Shown: one piece after another, positions 1 through 8,267 of the stretch
Numbering within the stretch: position 1 is the first letter of the stretch
How the letters are laid out: each line of letters starts with the position of its first letter
Assembly: GCA_937927965.1 (NCBI GenBank)
Contig: CALEZA010000047.1
Coordinates: 1 to 9,723, forward strand
DNA length: 9,723 bases
Reading direction: 5' to 3'
Source of the DNA: an uncultured Candidatus Planktophila sp.
GTDB taxonomy: Bacteria; Actinomycetota; Actinomycetes; Nanopelagicales; Nanopelagicaceae
Program-made: the position numbers and the translations under genes
The notes under the pieces: model-generated
Told to the model about the DNA's origin: nothing
The model's database searches: none
What the model saw: the letters and a program-made list of their open reading frames with translations, nothing else

Positions 1-20
1 ACACGACGCTCTTCCGATCT
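1..20 (+). other. Residual Illumina TruSeq adapter (sequencing artefact)
   Basis: The first 20 bases, ACACGACGCTCTTCCGATCT, are identical to the last 20 bases of the Illumina TruSeq universal adapter / read-1 primer, which ends directly against the insert. At base 21 the sequence switches cleanly to conserved gltB coding sequence. Translated in the gltB frame, the adapter gives E-I-G-R-A-S-C, where GltB proteins instead continue with the conserved glycine- and alanine-rich stretch after VGVGTV. The stretch is therefore untrimmed library adapter at a contig or long-read end and should be masked. Confidence 0.96.
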
Positions 21-3000
21 CAACAGTTCCAACTCCCACTTCAGCAACGAGCTTTACATGTACTCGTGCATTCTTGTTTGCATTCTTTAAATCGTGGATC
101 AATTGAGCTAGATCTTCAATTGAGTAGATATCGTGGTGAGGAGGTGGAGAAATCAAACCCACTCCTGGAGTTGAATAACGAGCCTTAGCAACCCATGGAT
201 AGACCTTATTTCCAGGAAGTTGTCCACCTTCTCCTGGCTTTGCACCTTGTGCAATCTTGATCTGAATATCATCAGAGTTAACTAGGTAATTACTTGTCAC
301 ACCAAATCGCCCTGAAGCAACTTGCTTAATTGCAGAGCGCTTAGAGTCACCGTTCTCCATGGGAATAAAGCGTGAAGGATCTTCTCCACCTTCTCCAGTA
401 TTGGACTTAGCTCCAAGTCGGTTCATAGCGATTGCGAGAGTTTCATGCACTTCTTGAGAGACGGATCCATAAGACATGGCACCTGTAGAGAATCGCTTGA
501 CGATGGATGAAACTGATTCAACCTCATCAATTGAGATTGGAGAGCGAGTTGAAGTGTTGAATTCGAATAGACCGCGCAAAGTCATCAAGTTCTTGCTTTG
601 ATCATTAACTAGCGTTGTATAGCGCTTGAAAATGTCATAGCGCTTATTGCGAGTTGCATGCTGAAGAGCAAAGACAGTCTCTGGGTTAAATAGATGTGGC
701 TCTCCGTCTCGACGCCACTGATACTCACCACCGACAGCAAGTTTTTTCGCACCAGGAATTTCTCCTCCTGGTGGATAGGCCAAGAAGTGGCGCTTAATTG
801 TTTCTTCAGCGATGACATCGAGGTTGACTCCACCGAGTCGTGAAGTAGTGCCCACGAAGAACTCGTCGACCACTTCTTGTGCAAGACCAATAGCTTCAAA
901 TACTTGTGCGCCTGTGTAAGAAGAGATGGTAGAGATACCCATTTTCGACATCACTTTAAGAACACCCTTGCCGAGTGCCTTGATAATGTTGCGAACAGCC
1001 TTCTCAGGTGTAATGCCACTGATTGCACCTTGGCGGACTAAATCCTCTGCAGATTCCATTACAAGGTATGGGTTGACTGCAGCAGCTCCATAGCCAATTA
1101 AGAGGGCAACATGGTGCACCTCACGAACATCTCCTGCCTCAACAATGAGACCAACTTGAGTACGGGTCTTCTCACGAATCAAGTGATGGTGAACAGTTGC
1201 AGTCAGAAGCAATGAAGGAATTGGGCAATCCTCTGCATCGCCGTCGCGATCTGAGAGAACGATGATGTGTGCGCCATCTTTAATTGCTTGTGAAACCTCT
1301 ACTTTAATTTCTTCCAAGCGGTTGCGAAGTGTGTTTCCGTCGCCAGTCACAGGGAAAAGTCCACGAACAACATAGGTCGCTAGCTCTGGATACTCATCGT
1401 CAACATTGACATTGATAATCTTTGCCAGTTCATCATTATCAAGAACTGGGAAAGCAAGGGAAATTTGCTTACATGAATCTGGTCCTGGATCTAGAAGGTT
1501 ATGCTCTGGACCAATAGACCCGCCAAGGCTTGTGACTAGTTCTTCACGGATTGCATCAAGTGGCGGATTGGTCACTTGAGCGAAAAGCTGCGTGAAGTAA
1601 TCAAAGAGCAAGCGAGGCTTATTTGATAGAGCTGCTATTGGAGTATCAGTTCCCATTGAGCCAAGAGCTTCTCCCCCGCCTTTTGCCATAGGGGCGATGA
1701 TGATCTTGAGCTCTTCTTCTGTGTATCCAAATGCCTTTTGGCGACGAACGACAGATTTATGCGGATAAATAATGTGTTCACGAGATGGAAGTTCTGAAAG
1801 CTTGACCATTCCATCTGCAAGCCACTGACCATATGGGGCTGCATCTGCAAGTTGATCCTTGATTTCATCATCTTCGATAATTCGACCAGATTCGATATCT
1901 ACTAAAAACATCTTTCCTGGTTGTAGACGACCCTTGCGAACAATCTTCTCAGGAGCAAAATCAAGAACTCCTACTTCAGACGCAAGAACAACGAGCCCAT
2001 CATCTGTGACCCAGTAGCGTGAAGGACGAAGACCGTTTCGATCGAGTACTGCGCCAACCTGATGGCCATTTGTGAAAGTTACGCAGGCTGGACCATCCCA
2101 CGGCTCCATCATGGAAGCGTGGAAAGCATAGAAGTCGCGACGCTTCTGTGACATCGTCGCATGGTTCTCCCATGCTTCAGGGATCATCATCAAAATCGAG
2201 TGTGGAAGTGAGCGGCCACCAAGATAGAGAAGCTCAAGAACTTCATCGAATGAAGCTGAATCAGAGCCTGACATTTCTACGATCGGGAAGATGCGCTCTA
2301 AATCTGCACCGAAATACTCACTCTTGAGGAGTGATTCACGAGCACGCATCCAGTTGCGATTTCCCTTAACAGTGTTGATTTCACCGTTGTGAGCGATATA
2401 TCGATAAGGGTGCGCTAATGGCCAAGATGGGAATGTGTTGGTTGAAAAGCGTGAGTGAACGAGTGCAAGTGGAGATACAACTCGCTCATCGCTGAGATCA
2501 GGGAAGAATTCTTCTAACTGCCCCGTTGTGAGCATTCCCTTATAGACAATTGTCTGAGATGACAGAGATGGGAAATAGAGATCGAGTGAATGTTCTGCCC
2601 TCTTACGAAGACAGAATGCCTTACGGTCTAATTCAATTCCGCTCTCATTATTCTTACCCGCAATAAAGAGTTGAAGAAAATCTGGCATGACAGATAAAGC
2701 AGTCTTACCCAGAGACGAAGAGTTGATTGGAAGTGTGCGCCATCCAAGAACAGTGAGTCCTTCTTCGTTAGCTAACTTCTCAACTTCTGCCTTGAGATCC
2801 TTGCCTGCTGCAACAAATGCGATTCCAGTTGCATATGAGCCTTCAGCTGGAAGTGTGAAATTAACTTCTGCTCGATAGAAAGCATCAGGAACGCGAATGA
2901 GAATTCCTGCACCATCACCACTATCCGGTTCAGCACCAGATGCACCTCGGTGCTCCAGGTTGCGAAGTGCTGTGAGGGCTTTTTCAACAATCTCGTGTGT

Positions 3001-3105
3001 TGCAACTTTATTGAGAGTAGCAACCATCGCAACGCCACATGCATCATGCTCGTTGGCAGGATCGTAGAGACCCTGTGGGGTTGGGTAATTAGATGAAAGT
3101 GCCAT
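21..3105 (-). CDS. gltB: Glutamate synthase (GOGAT) large subunit, 3'-truncated by the window edge
   Basis: GltB takes the amide of glutamine, channels the ammonia to 2-oxoglutarate and makes two glutamates; it works in the cytoplasm with the small subunit GltD, not in view. About 1028 of the usual ~1500 residues are present, in one frame with no stop. Residues 1-22 look like the propeptide: C23, in DACGVAMVA, is the predicted catalytic cysteine freed by processing. The class II amidotransferase domain (to about 430) shows [17 protein letters not shown] near residues 52-68, [12 protein letters not shown] from 217, HNGEIN at 239-244, MMEPWDGPA at 332-340 and DRNGLRP at 355-361. The central domain shows [12 protein letters not shown] from 482. 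The FMN/synthase domain begins before GAMSYGS (875) and includes [16 protein letters not shown] at 950-965 and [15 protein letters not shown] after it. The 3Fe-4S cysteines and the C-terminal beta-helix lie beyond the edge. The ATG at 3105 is chosen because AGAAGGA sits 8 nt before it; an in-frame ATG at 3114 would overlap that site. Confidence 0.97.
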
Positions 3106-3113
3106 TCTCGTCA

Positions 3114-3120
3114 TCCTTCT
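3114..3120 (-). promoter_or_regulatory. Ribosome binding site of gltB
   Basis: AGAAGGA on the minus strand lies 8 nt before the ATG at 3105. It decides between two in-frame ATG codons, because the upstream one (3112-3114) begins at the last base of this site and could not use it. Confidence 0.7.
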
Positions 3121-3126
3121 TCACGC

Positions 3127-3137
3127 TCAATAATTGA
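3127..3137. repeat. Short palindrome upstream of gltB
   Basis: TCAATAATTGA is a perfect inverted repeat of 5-base arms around one central base. It lies in the 88-base gap between the transporter gene and gltB, 7 bases upstream of the gltB ribosome binding site. Flanking bases CTTCA (3119-3123) and TGAAG (3135-3139) can pair as an alternative stem that would include part of the ribosome binding site. It could be an operator or a weak RNA hairpin, but a palindrome this short can arise by chance. No clear -10/-35 pair or GlnR-type box was recognised in the gap. Confidence 0.2.
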
Positions 3138-3193
3138 AGCGGGGACAACGATGGCCCGTCTTAGGTCACGAAGGGTAGCAACTCCAGGGGGCT

Positions 3194-3934
3194 TTAAGCC
3201 ACCGAAGCGTGGAAGATTTGGCCGATTCCCGCTGTGACAGCCATACCTATGCAGCCCCCGATGAGCACGCGGAGGGTCGGAATAAGCAGGCGTGAGCCAG
3301 CAGTCTTTGCCCCCACAGCACCCGCAATAATCAAACCTGCCACGGTGAAACCAAAGATTGAGAGGGTAATAGACCTCGAAGTCGCTGCAGCTCCTGTGGT
3401 GATAAAGAGGGCACCAATAAATGGGATAAAGCCACCGATGGCAAAAGAAATCGCAGATGCAATTGAAGCCTGGACTGGACGAGCCTTACTGTGAGGATGG
3501 TGACCGAGTTCATCACGAAGATGTGCGGCAAGGGCATCTTTCTCGGTTAGCGAGATCGCTACCTTGCGTGCAAGATCTTCTTCCAAACCACGCTGCTTAT
3601 AAATCTCAACAAGCTCTTCAAGTTCACCCTCAGGGTCAATCGCTAAATGATCCATCTCAAGAAGGCGATCAGAATTTTCAATGTCAGTCTGTGAACTCAC
3701 AGAGATGTATTCACCTACCGCCATAGAGAGAGCACCAGCGGCAATTCCAGCAGCACCTGTTGAAATGATAATTGAGCTGGCATTATTTAAAGAGGCACTA
3801 GCTGTTGCAACGCCCACCATCAACGATGCTGTCGATACAAGACCATCATTGATTCCAAGCACTGCTGCACGAAGCCACCCTGCACGATGTGCACGATGTT
3901 CGAGATTGCGGCGGTAAACATCTTCAAGAGCCAT
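3194..3934 (-). CDS. VIT1/CCC1-family Fe2+/Mn2+ transporter
   Basis: This 246-residue protein has the VIT1/CCC1 layout. The first membrane segment (about 23-44) carries the family motif around GINDGLVSTASLMVG (27-41), including D30. The second (about 54-77) ends in MAVGEYISVSSQTD (71-84). A charged cytoplasmic insert (about 84-150) has the family pattern ELEELVEIYKQRGL (104-117) followed by H138 and DELG (141-144); glutamates in this insert bind metal in plant VIT1. Three more hydrophobic segments follow, at about 155-184, 188-208 and 216-241. Family members move Fe2+ or Mn2+ out of the cytoplasm, usually against protons. The start lies 10 nt after the lgt stop with only a weak AAGAG-like site, so it is probably read from the lgt transcript. 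The family call is firm; the metal (iron, manganese or both) cannot be told from sequence alone. Confidence 0.9.
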   Translation of the reverse strand: MALEDVYRRNLEHRAHRAGWLRAAVLGINDGLVSTASLMVGVATASASLNNASSIIISTGAAGIAAGALSMAVGEYISVSSQTDIENSDRLLEMDHLAIDPEGELEELVEIYKQRGLEEDLARKVAISLTEKDALAAHLRDELGHHPHSKARPVQASIASAISFAIGGFIPFIGALFITTGAAATSRSITLSIFGFTVAGLIIAGAVGAKTAGSRLLIPTLRVLIGGCIGMAVTAGIGQIFHASVA

Positions 3935-3944
3935 GACTCTTAGC

Positions 3945-4754
3945 CTACCCCGCCGATCTTGAAAAACGGCGGAAGGCTACAAGTGCGCCTATTCCCACTG
4001 CGATTGAAACAAATATATTTACCCTTATCCCCCATAAAAGCGTCGCCGAATCTATTCGGATCGACTCAAAGGCCAGGCGCCCAAGGCAATACCCAAAGAC
4101 ATAGAGAGAGAAGACCTGTCCACCCTTAAGTAGTGGTGAAAGTCGAATCAGTAAGAAGCCTAGAGCCAAGCACCAGAGAGATTCGTAGAGGAATGTCGGA
4201 TGAAATGTTGAATACTCACCAAATCCGAGAGGTCTTGCCCATTCAGGAATTTCCAGGCCCCATGGAAGCGTTGTGGGACGACCAAAGAGTTCTGCATTAA
4301 ACCAATTTCCCCATCGTCCGATTGCTTGTGCAAAAACAATTCCAGGAGCTAGCGCATCAGCGAAGAAACGAAATTGAGGTAGATCTCGAGATTGAGCGAG
4401 TTTTCTAAAGGCTAGAAAGGCACCTACTGCGCCTAGAGAAATTGCCCCCCATATTCCGAGGCCACCCTCCCAAATTTTGAAAGCATCAAGTGGCTCTCCC
4501 CTACTACCGAAGTACTTATCTGGCGAAGTCACAACATGATAAATACGACCACCGATGACACCTGCAGGAACTGCCGCAATTGCTACATCAGAAACAATTC
4601 CTTTTGCTGCAGGAAATGCTGAGAGGAAACGCCTGTTGCTCAACCAAATTGCAAGAGCGATGCCTGCGATGATGCAGAATGCGTAGTAATGAAATGTGAA
4701 GGGACCAATTTCAACAACCGACTGCGTCGGCGTTGGAATTGAAGAGTGGAACAT
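3945..4754 (-). CDS. lgt: Phosphatidylglycerol-prolipoprotein diacylglyceryl transferase
   Basis: Lgt transfers the diacylglyceryl group of phosphatidylglycerol to the lipobox cysteine of prolipoproteins, the first step of lipoprotein maturation, inside the cytoplasmic membrane. The 269 residues match the family length. The N-terminal segment has HYYAF (22-26), then GGRIYHVV (68-75) and IWEGGLGIWGA (94-104). The Lgt signature is QAIGRWGNWFNAELFG (143-158), containing the conserved arginine (R147), N150, N153 and E155. HPTFLYES (185-192) and a further run of hydrophobic segments to the C terminus complete the multi-pass fold. Its ATG follows the stop of the upstream DsbA-like gene with no gap (TAAATG), and its ribosome binding site AGAGGG is the end of that gene, so the two are very likely translationally coupled. 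Confidence 0.97.
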   Translation of the reverse strand: MFHSSIPTPTQSVVEIGPFTFHYYAFCIIAGIALAIWLSNRRFLSAFPAAKGIVSDVAIAAVPAGVIGGRIYHVVTSPDKYFGSRGEPLDAFKIWEGGLGIWGAISLGAVGAFLAFRKLAQSRDLPQFRFFADALAPGIVFAQAIGRWGNWFNAELFGRPTTLPWGLEIPEWARPLGFGEYSTFHPTFLYESLWCLALGFLLIRLSPLLKGGQVFSLYVFGYCLGRLAFESIRIDSATLLWGIRVNIFVSIAVGIGALVAFRRFSRSAG

Positions 4755-5435
4755 TTATCCCTCTACAGCAGCTTTAAACTTCGCCTGATCGAAATAATCT
4801 GTGTTGCGGTTGATTTCCTTACCGTTAACGAAGACGGTCGGAGTTGAGTTCACTCCAGACTTGGCTCCCGCAACAGCGACCTTTTCAACCCAGCCGTTGT
4901 ATGTGCCATCCTTAACGCAGCTCTCAAACTTTGAGCCAGTTACGCCTGCAACCTTACCGATTGCGATAATGCGTTCAGCTGACCATTCGCCAGAGTTCTC
5001 TGCCTTAGGCTGATTTGCATACATGGTGTTGTGGAATGCAAGGAACTTTCCTTCATCTGCTGCACATGCAGATGCATTAGCGGCACGAACTGATTCTTCG
5101 CCCAAGAATGAGAGCACATGGAATGTGACAACCGCCTTCTTCTCTGTGATCAAAGAATCGATATATTTCATATTCACGCCTTCAAACTGCTGGCAGATTG
5201 GGCATTGAAAATCTTCGTAAATATCAACGACTGGTAGTCCTGTAAGCTCCTTATTAAAAGTAATGCCATAACCATTGTCGGCATTGACTGTAGATGGGAT
5301 TGCGGCAGGGGTGGTATTGCCTGTCTTCTCAAGGACTGTTGGAACAAGCATGATTCCAGCAACCAAAACTACAACGCCAATTACTAAATAGCGGGTGAAG
5401 TTATCTTTAGGCTTCGGGCTCTTTGGTGCAGTCAT
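4755..5435 (-). CDS. Membrane-anchored DsbA-like thiol:disulfide oxidoreductase
   Basis: This 226-residue protein has a short positively charged cytoplasmic tail (1-15), one hydrophobic segment (about 16-35, YLVIGVVVLVAGIMLVPTVL) and an extracytoplasmic thioredoxin-fold domain. The active site is CPIC (78-81) in YEDFQCPICQQFE, the DsbA/thioredoxin_4 pattern. The cis-proline loop is STPTVFVNG (197-205). An additional cysteine pair, C124 and C173, may form a structural disulfide in the helical insert. The domain probably oxidises or isomerises thiols in exported proteins. No signal-peptidase site is evident, so the hydrophobic segment is read as an anchor. AAGGAA lies 5 nt before the ATG. The gene follows trpA after 51 nt and runs straight into lgt. 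Whether it acts as an oxidase or a reductase, and its redox partner (a VKOR- or DsbB-type protein), are not shown here. Confidence 0.9.
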   Translation of the reverse strand: MTAPKSPKPKDNFTRYLVIGVVVLVAGIMLVPTVLEKTGNTTPAAIPSTVNADNGYGITFNKELTGLPVVDIYEDFQCPICQQFEGVNMKYIDSLITEKKAVVTFHVLSFLGEESVRAANASACAADEGKFLAFHNTMYANQPKAENSGEWSAERIIAIGKVAGVTGSKFESCVKDGTYNGWVEKVAVAGAKSGVNSTPTVFVNGKEINRNTDYFDQAKFKAAVEG

Positions 5436-5440
5436 TGTCG

Positions 5441-5446
5441 TTCCTT
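5441..5446 (-). promoter_or_regulatory. Ribosome binding site of the DsbA-like gene
   Basis: AAGGAA on the minus strand lies 5 nt before the ATG at 5435, within the 51-base gap after trpA. The rest of the gap is AT-rich near trpA but shows no hairpin with a T-run, so no terminator is called and read-through from the trp genes remains possible. Confidence 0.65.
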
Positions 5447-5486
5447 GCTCTCGTAGTACGGGAAGTGAATGGGGTAAATATATTGG

Positions 5487-6281
5487 TTAACGCCCGCGAA
5501 CGCCTTCTGAGAGCTCGCGTGCCAAGGCTGTGACTGCGCTTAATCCCTCCTCAAAAGAGGGTGCATCAAGGATTGCCTTAACAAATGCTGAGCCGACGAT
5601 GACTCCGTCGGCATAGGCTGCGACTTCCCTGGCCTGCTCTCGGGTTGAGACACCGAGTCCAACAGCAACGGGCTTATCGCTCACTGATCGAATTCTTGCG
5701 ACCAGGCTCTGCGCCCCGCCTGAAACCGCAGAACGCGCACCTGTCACTCCCATGATGCTCGCTGCATAGATGAATCCTTCGCACTTATCTGTCACTTGAG
5801 CCAAACGCTCATCCTTAGTGCTTGGTGCAACAACATAAATCGGATTGACTCTCGCAGAATCTGCTGCAGCAAGCCATTTTCCTGATTCCTCAATGGTGAT
5901 GTCTGGGTGAATAACTCCCGAACCACCTTTTGCAGAAATAGCTGAAGCAAATTTCTCAACACCATATTTTTCGATTGGATTCCAGTAGGTCATCACCACA
6001 GAGGGAACTTTGCTTGCAGCGACTTCTAGCGCATCAAGAACATCTTCGGCTGAAGTGCCATTGTTGAGAGCTGTGACTGCAGCAGCCTGAATTGTTGGAC
6101 CATCCATTACTGGGTCGCTATATGGAAATCCGATTTCGATAGCATCCACTCCACCATCAACAAATGCCTGAATGACACGATGACAACCTTCAATGGTGGG
6201 AAAGCCTGCAGGAATATAGGCGATGAGTGCTGCTCGCTCTCCACGAATGTTCGCGAAGAGATCTTCTAGAGGTGTTGTCAT
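5487..6281 (-). CDS. trpA: Tryptophan synthase alpha subunit
   Basis: TrpA cleaves indole-3-glycerol phosphate to glyceraldehyde 3-phosphate and indole, which passes through a tunnel to TrpB. The 264 residues are of normal length, and the two catalytic acids fall at the Salmonella positions: E49 in DAIEIGFPYSDP and D60 in VMDGPTIQ. MTYWNPIEKYG (97-107) and the loop GVIHPDITIEES (122-133) follow, with D127 in the place of the conserved loop aspartate. The phosphate-binding and closing loops are IYAASIMGVTGAR (171-183, T180 and G181) and VAVGLGVSTREQA (205-217), followed by ADGVIVGSAFV. The ATG at 6281 is 6 nt after the trpB stop, with AGTAGG just before it, so trpB and trpA are translated as a pair, as expected for an alpha2beta2 complex. 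No anomaly was seen. Confidence 0.97.
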   Translation of the reverse strand: MTTPLEDLFANIRGERAALIAYIPAGFPTIEGCHRVIQAFVDGGVDAIEIGFPYSDPVMDGPTIQAAAVTALNNGTSAEDVLDALEVAASKVPSVVMTYWNPIEKYGVEKFASAISAKGGSGVIHPDITIEESGKWLAAADSARVNPIYVVAPSTKDERLAQVTDKCEGFIYAASIMGVTGARSAVSGGAQSLVARIRSVSDKPVAVGLGVSTREQAREVAAYADGVIVGSAFVKAILDAPSFEEGLSAVTALARELSEGVRGR

Positions 6282-6287
6282 TTCAAC

Positions 6288-7478
6288 CTACTCGAGAGGA
6301 ATTCCAAAATATTGTGCAGCTGTGTGGACATCTTTATCTCCACGACCTGACAGATTGATGAGGAGAATTGCATCAGGTCCTAACTCTTTGCCCACATTGA
6401 TAGCACCAGCTAGCGCGTGTGCAGTTTCTATGGCAGGAATAATTCCCTCAGTCTTGCTCAAAATAGAGAATGCCTCCATCGCCTCTGCATCTGTGATAGC
6501 TCGATACTCGGCGCGACCAATGTCATGTAGGAATGCGTGCTCAGGACCAACACCTGGGTAATCCAAACCTGCTGAAATTGAGTGCGACTCCACCGTTTGT
6601 CCGTTTTCATCTTGAAGAACATAAGAGCGAGTTCCATGAAGAACACCGGGTGAACCGCCGCTGATAGTTGCAGCGTGGCGACCAGTCTCCACCCCGTCTC
6701 CTCCGGCTTCCAAACCAATCAAGCGAACATTAGGGTCGCTAATAAATCGATGGAAGATTCCAATCGCATTCGATCCTCCGCCCACACATGCCAACACGGC
6801 ATCAGGTAGTCGTCCAGTGAGTGCAAGGACCTGTTCACGAGCTTCTTCGCCAATAATTTTGTGGAAGTCACGGACCATCGTGGGGAATGGGTGAGGTCCT
6901 GCGACGGTGCCAAGGAGATAGTGAGTTGTTTCGACATTTGTAACCCAATCGCGCATCGCCTCATTGATTGCATCTTTGAGCGTGCGAGATCCGGAAGTAA
7001 CTGGAACAACTTCAGCTCCCAGCATCTTCATGCGTGCAACATTGAGAGCTTGGCGCTTTGTATCTTCTTCACCCATATACACAACGCATTCAAGACCCAT
7101 CAGCGCTGCAGCTGTTGCTGATGCAACTCCATGTTGACCTGCACCTGTCTCTGCAATGATGCGTTTCTTGCCCATGCGCTTTGTGAGCAGCGCTTGACCC
7201 AAAACATTATTAATTTTGTGACTACCTGTGTGATTGAGATCTTCTCGCTTAAGGAGAATACGAGCTCCACCTGCATGCTCTGAAAAGCGCTTAGCTTCTG
7301 TCAAAATCGATGGTCGACCTGTATATGTTTTATGAAGTTCTGCCAATTCAACCTGAAAGATCGGATCGGTCATTGCATGAAGATGTGCTGCCTCCAGCTC
7401 TTCCAAGGCACCAATGAGCGCTTCGGGGACGAAGCGTCCTCCATAAGGACCAAAATGTCCTAGCACCTCAGTTGTCAT
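6288..7478 (-). CDS. trpB: Tryptophan synthase beta subunit
   Basis: TrpB condenses indole with L-serine to L-tryptophan using pyridoxal phosphate. The protein starts with the classic [18 protein letters not shown]88 in HTGSHKINN is the cofactor lysine, E110 in AETGAGQHG (109-117) is the catalytic glutamate, GGGSNAIG (233-240) binds the cofactor phosphate, and S377 in NLSGRGDKD contacts the pyridine nitrogen. Its 396 residues are the standard length of the TrpB1 (TrpA-partnered) type, in keeping with trpA directly downstream. The gene begins 18 nt after the trpC stop. The ribosome binding site is only modest: AAAGG lies about 11 nt upstream and TAGG about 7 nt. Confidence 0.98.
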   Translation of the reverse strand: MTTEVLGHFGPYGGRFVPEALIGALEELEAAHLHAMTDPIFQVELAELHKTYTGRPSILTEAKRFSEHAGGARILLKREDLNHTGSHKINNVLGQALLTKRMGKKRIIAETGAGQHGVASATAAALMGLECVVYMGEEDTKRQALNVARMKMLGAEVVPVTSGSRTLKDAINEAMRDWVTNVETTHYLLGTVAGPHPFPTMVRDFHKIIGEEAREQVLALTGRLPDAVLACVGGGSNAIGIFHRFISDPNVRLIGLEAGGDGVETGRHAATISGGSPGVLHGTRSYVLQDENGQTVESHSISAGLDYPGVGPEHAFLHDIGRAEYRAITDAEAMEAFSILSKTEGIIPAIETAHALAGAINVGKELGPDAILLINLSGRGDKDVHTAAQYFGIPLE

Positions 7479-7496
7479 GGGATGAGCCTACCTTTA

Positions 7497-8267
7497 TTAG
7501 CGTCCGAGTAGCTCGTTGAATTTTCCAGGGATATCTCCTGAACGAACAAGAGTCTCACCCACCAAGATTGCACTCGCACCAGAACTCTGAGCCATTTCCA
7601 CTTCACTTCGCTGAGAGATTCCTGACTCTGCCACGCGAATAATTCCCTCAGGAATCTCGGGGATAAGCTCTGAAAATGCCGCTAGATCAATCTCTAGAGT
7701 CTTTAAATTTCTGGCATTTACTCCAACAATTCTTGGATCGATCTCAAGAGCATCTTCTAGTTCTTGGCGTGTGTGCACTTCGATGAGAGCAGCCATTCCA
7801 AGTTCTGTGGCTAAGTCGTAATAATCCTTTAATTGATTCTTGGAGAGCGCTGCCACTATCAAGAGAATGACATCAGCACCCGCTGCTCTAGCTTCTAAGA
7901 ATTGATACTCATCAACCATAAAGTCTTTGCGAAGAATCGGGATATCTATCCCTTTTCGCACTGCGATGAGATCTTCAAGGCTGCCTCCAAATCGCCGACG
8001 CTCAGTGAGGACGCTGACGATTGCCGCACCTGCATCTTCATACCTTCGGGCTAAATCAACAGGGTCTGAGATCTCCGCTAGTGCACCTTTACTAGGAGAT
8101 GATCTCTTCACCTCTGCGATGATGTTCATCTCGTGAGCACGAAGTCGAGGATGGGCATCAATTACGGGTGCCGCGCTAGAAATCTCTTCATGCAATTGAG
8201 ATAGGGGTCTGCGGCGAACTGCCAGATCTTCCCGCACGCCTTCAATGATGGAATCTAGAACACTCAC
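7497..8267 (-). CDS. trpC: Indole-3-glycerol phosphate synthase
   Basis: TrpC converts carboxyphenylamino-deoxyribulose phosphate to indole-3-glycerol phosphate. The 256-residue TIM barrel carries all expected residues, each four positions later than in the Sulfolobus enzyme: E52 and K54 in IIAEVKRSSPSKG (49-61), K114 in ILRKDF (111-116), E163 in ALIEVH, N184 and R186 in VGVNARNL (181-188), and E214 and S215 in VAESGI (212-217). ILVGETLVRSGD follows near the C terminus. It is a stand-alone TrpC, not fused to TrpF. The start codon is GTG at 8267; it overlaps the stop of the preceding small ORF (GTGA) and has AAGGA 6 nt before it, which supports this start over later ones. Confidence 0.97.
   Translation of the reverse strand: MSVLDSIIEGVREDLAVRRRPLSQLHEEISSAAPVIDAHPRLRAHEMNIIAEVKRSSPSKGALAEISDPVDLARRYEDAGAAIVSVLTERRRFGGSLEDLIAVRKGIDIPILRKDFMVDEYQFLEARAAGADVILLIVAALSKNQLKDYYDLATELGMAALIEVHTRQELEDALEIDPRIVGVNARNLKTLEIDLAAFSELIPEIPEGIIRVAESGISQRSEVEMAQSSGASAILVGETLVRSGDIPGKFNELLGR

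Noticed and set aside
21..3105. Possible frameshift or pseudogene in gltB, because several smaller open frames lie inside it
   Set aside because: Conserved motifs from the N-terminal cysteine to the FMN domain all fall in one frame, and that frame has no stop up to the edge.
3112..3114. Upstream in-frame ATG as the start of gltB
   Set aside because: It begins on the last base of the AGAAGGA ribosome binding site, leaving no spacing, whereas the ATG at 3103-3105 has 8 nt spacing.
3106..3193. Terminator, sigma-70-type promoter or GlnR box between the transporter gene and gltB
   Set aside because: No GC-rich stem followed by a T-run, no properly spaced -35/-10 pair and no AC-n9-AC repeat of the GlnR type could be found by eye.
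3234..3917. Several plus-strand open frames across the transporter gene
   Set aside because: They overlap each other and the well-supported VIT-family gene, have low-complexity alanine/proline-rich translations, and lack convincing ribosome binding sites.
5436..5486. Terminator or promoter between trpA and the DsbA-like gene
   Set aside because: The AATATATT stretch resembles a -10 element but has no matching -35 element, and no hairpin was seen in the 51 bases.
6223..6561. 112-residue open frame on the plus strand
   Set aside because: It lies antisense across the trpA/trpB junction, both of which are fully supported by catalytic residues. Its translation shows no recognisable family and it arises from the codon pattern of the opposite strand.
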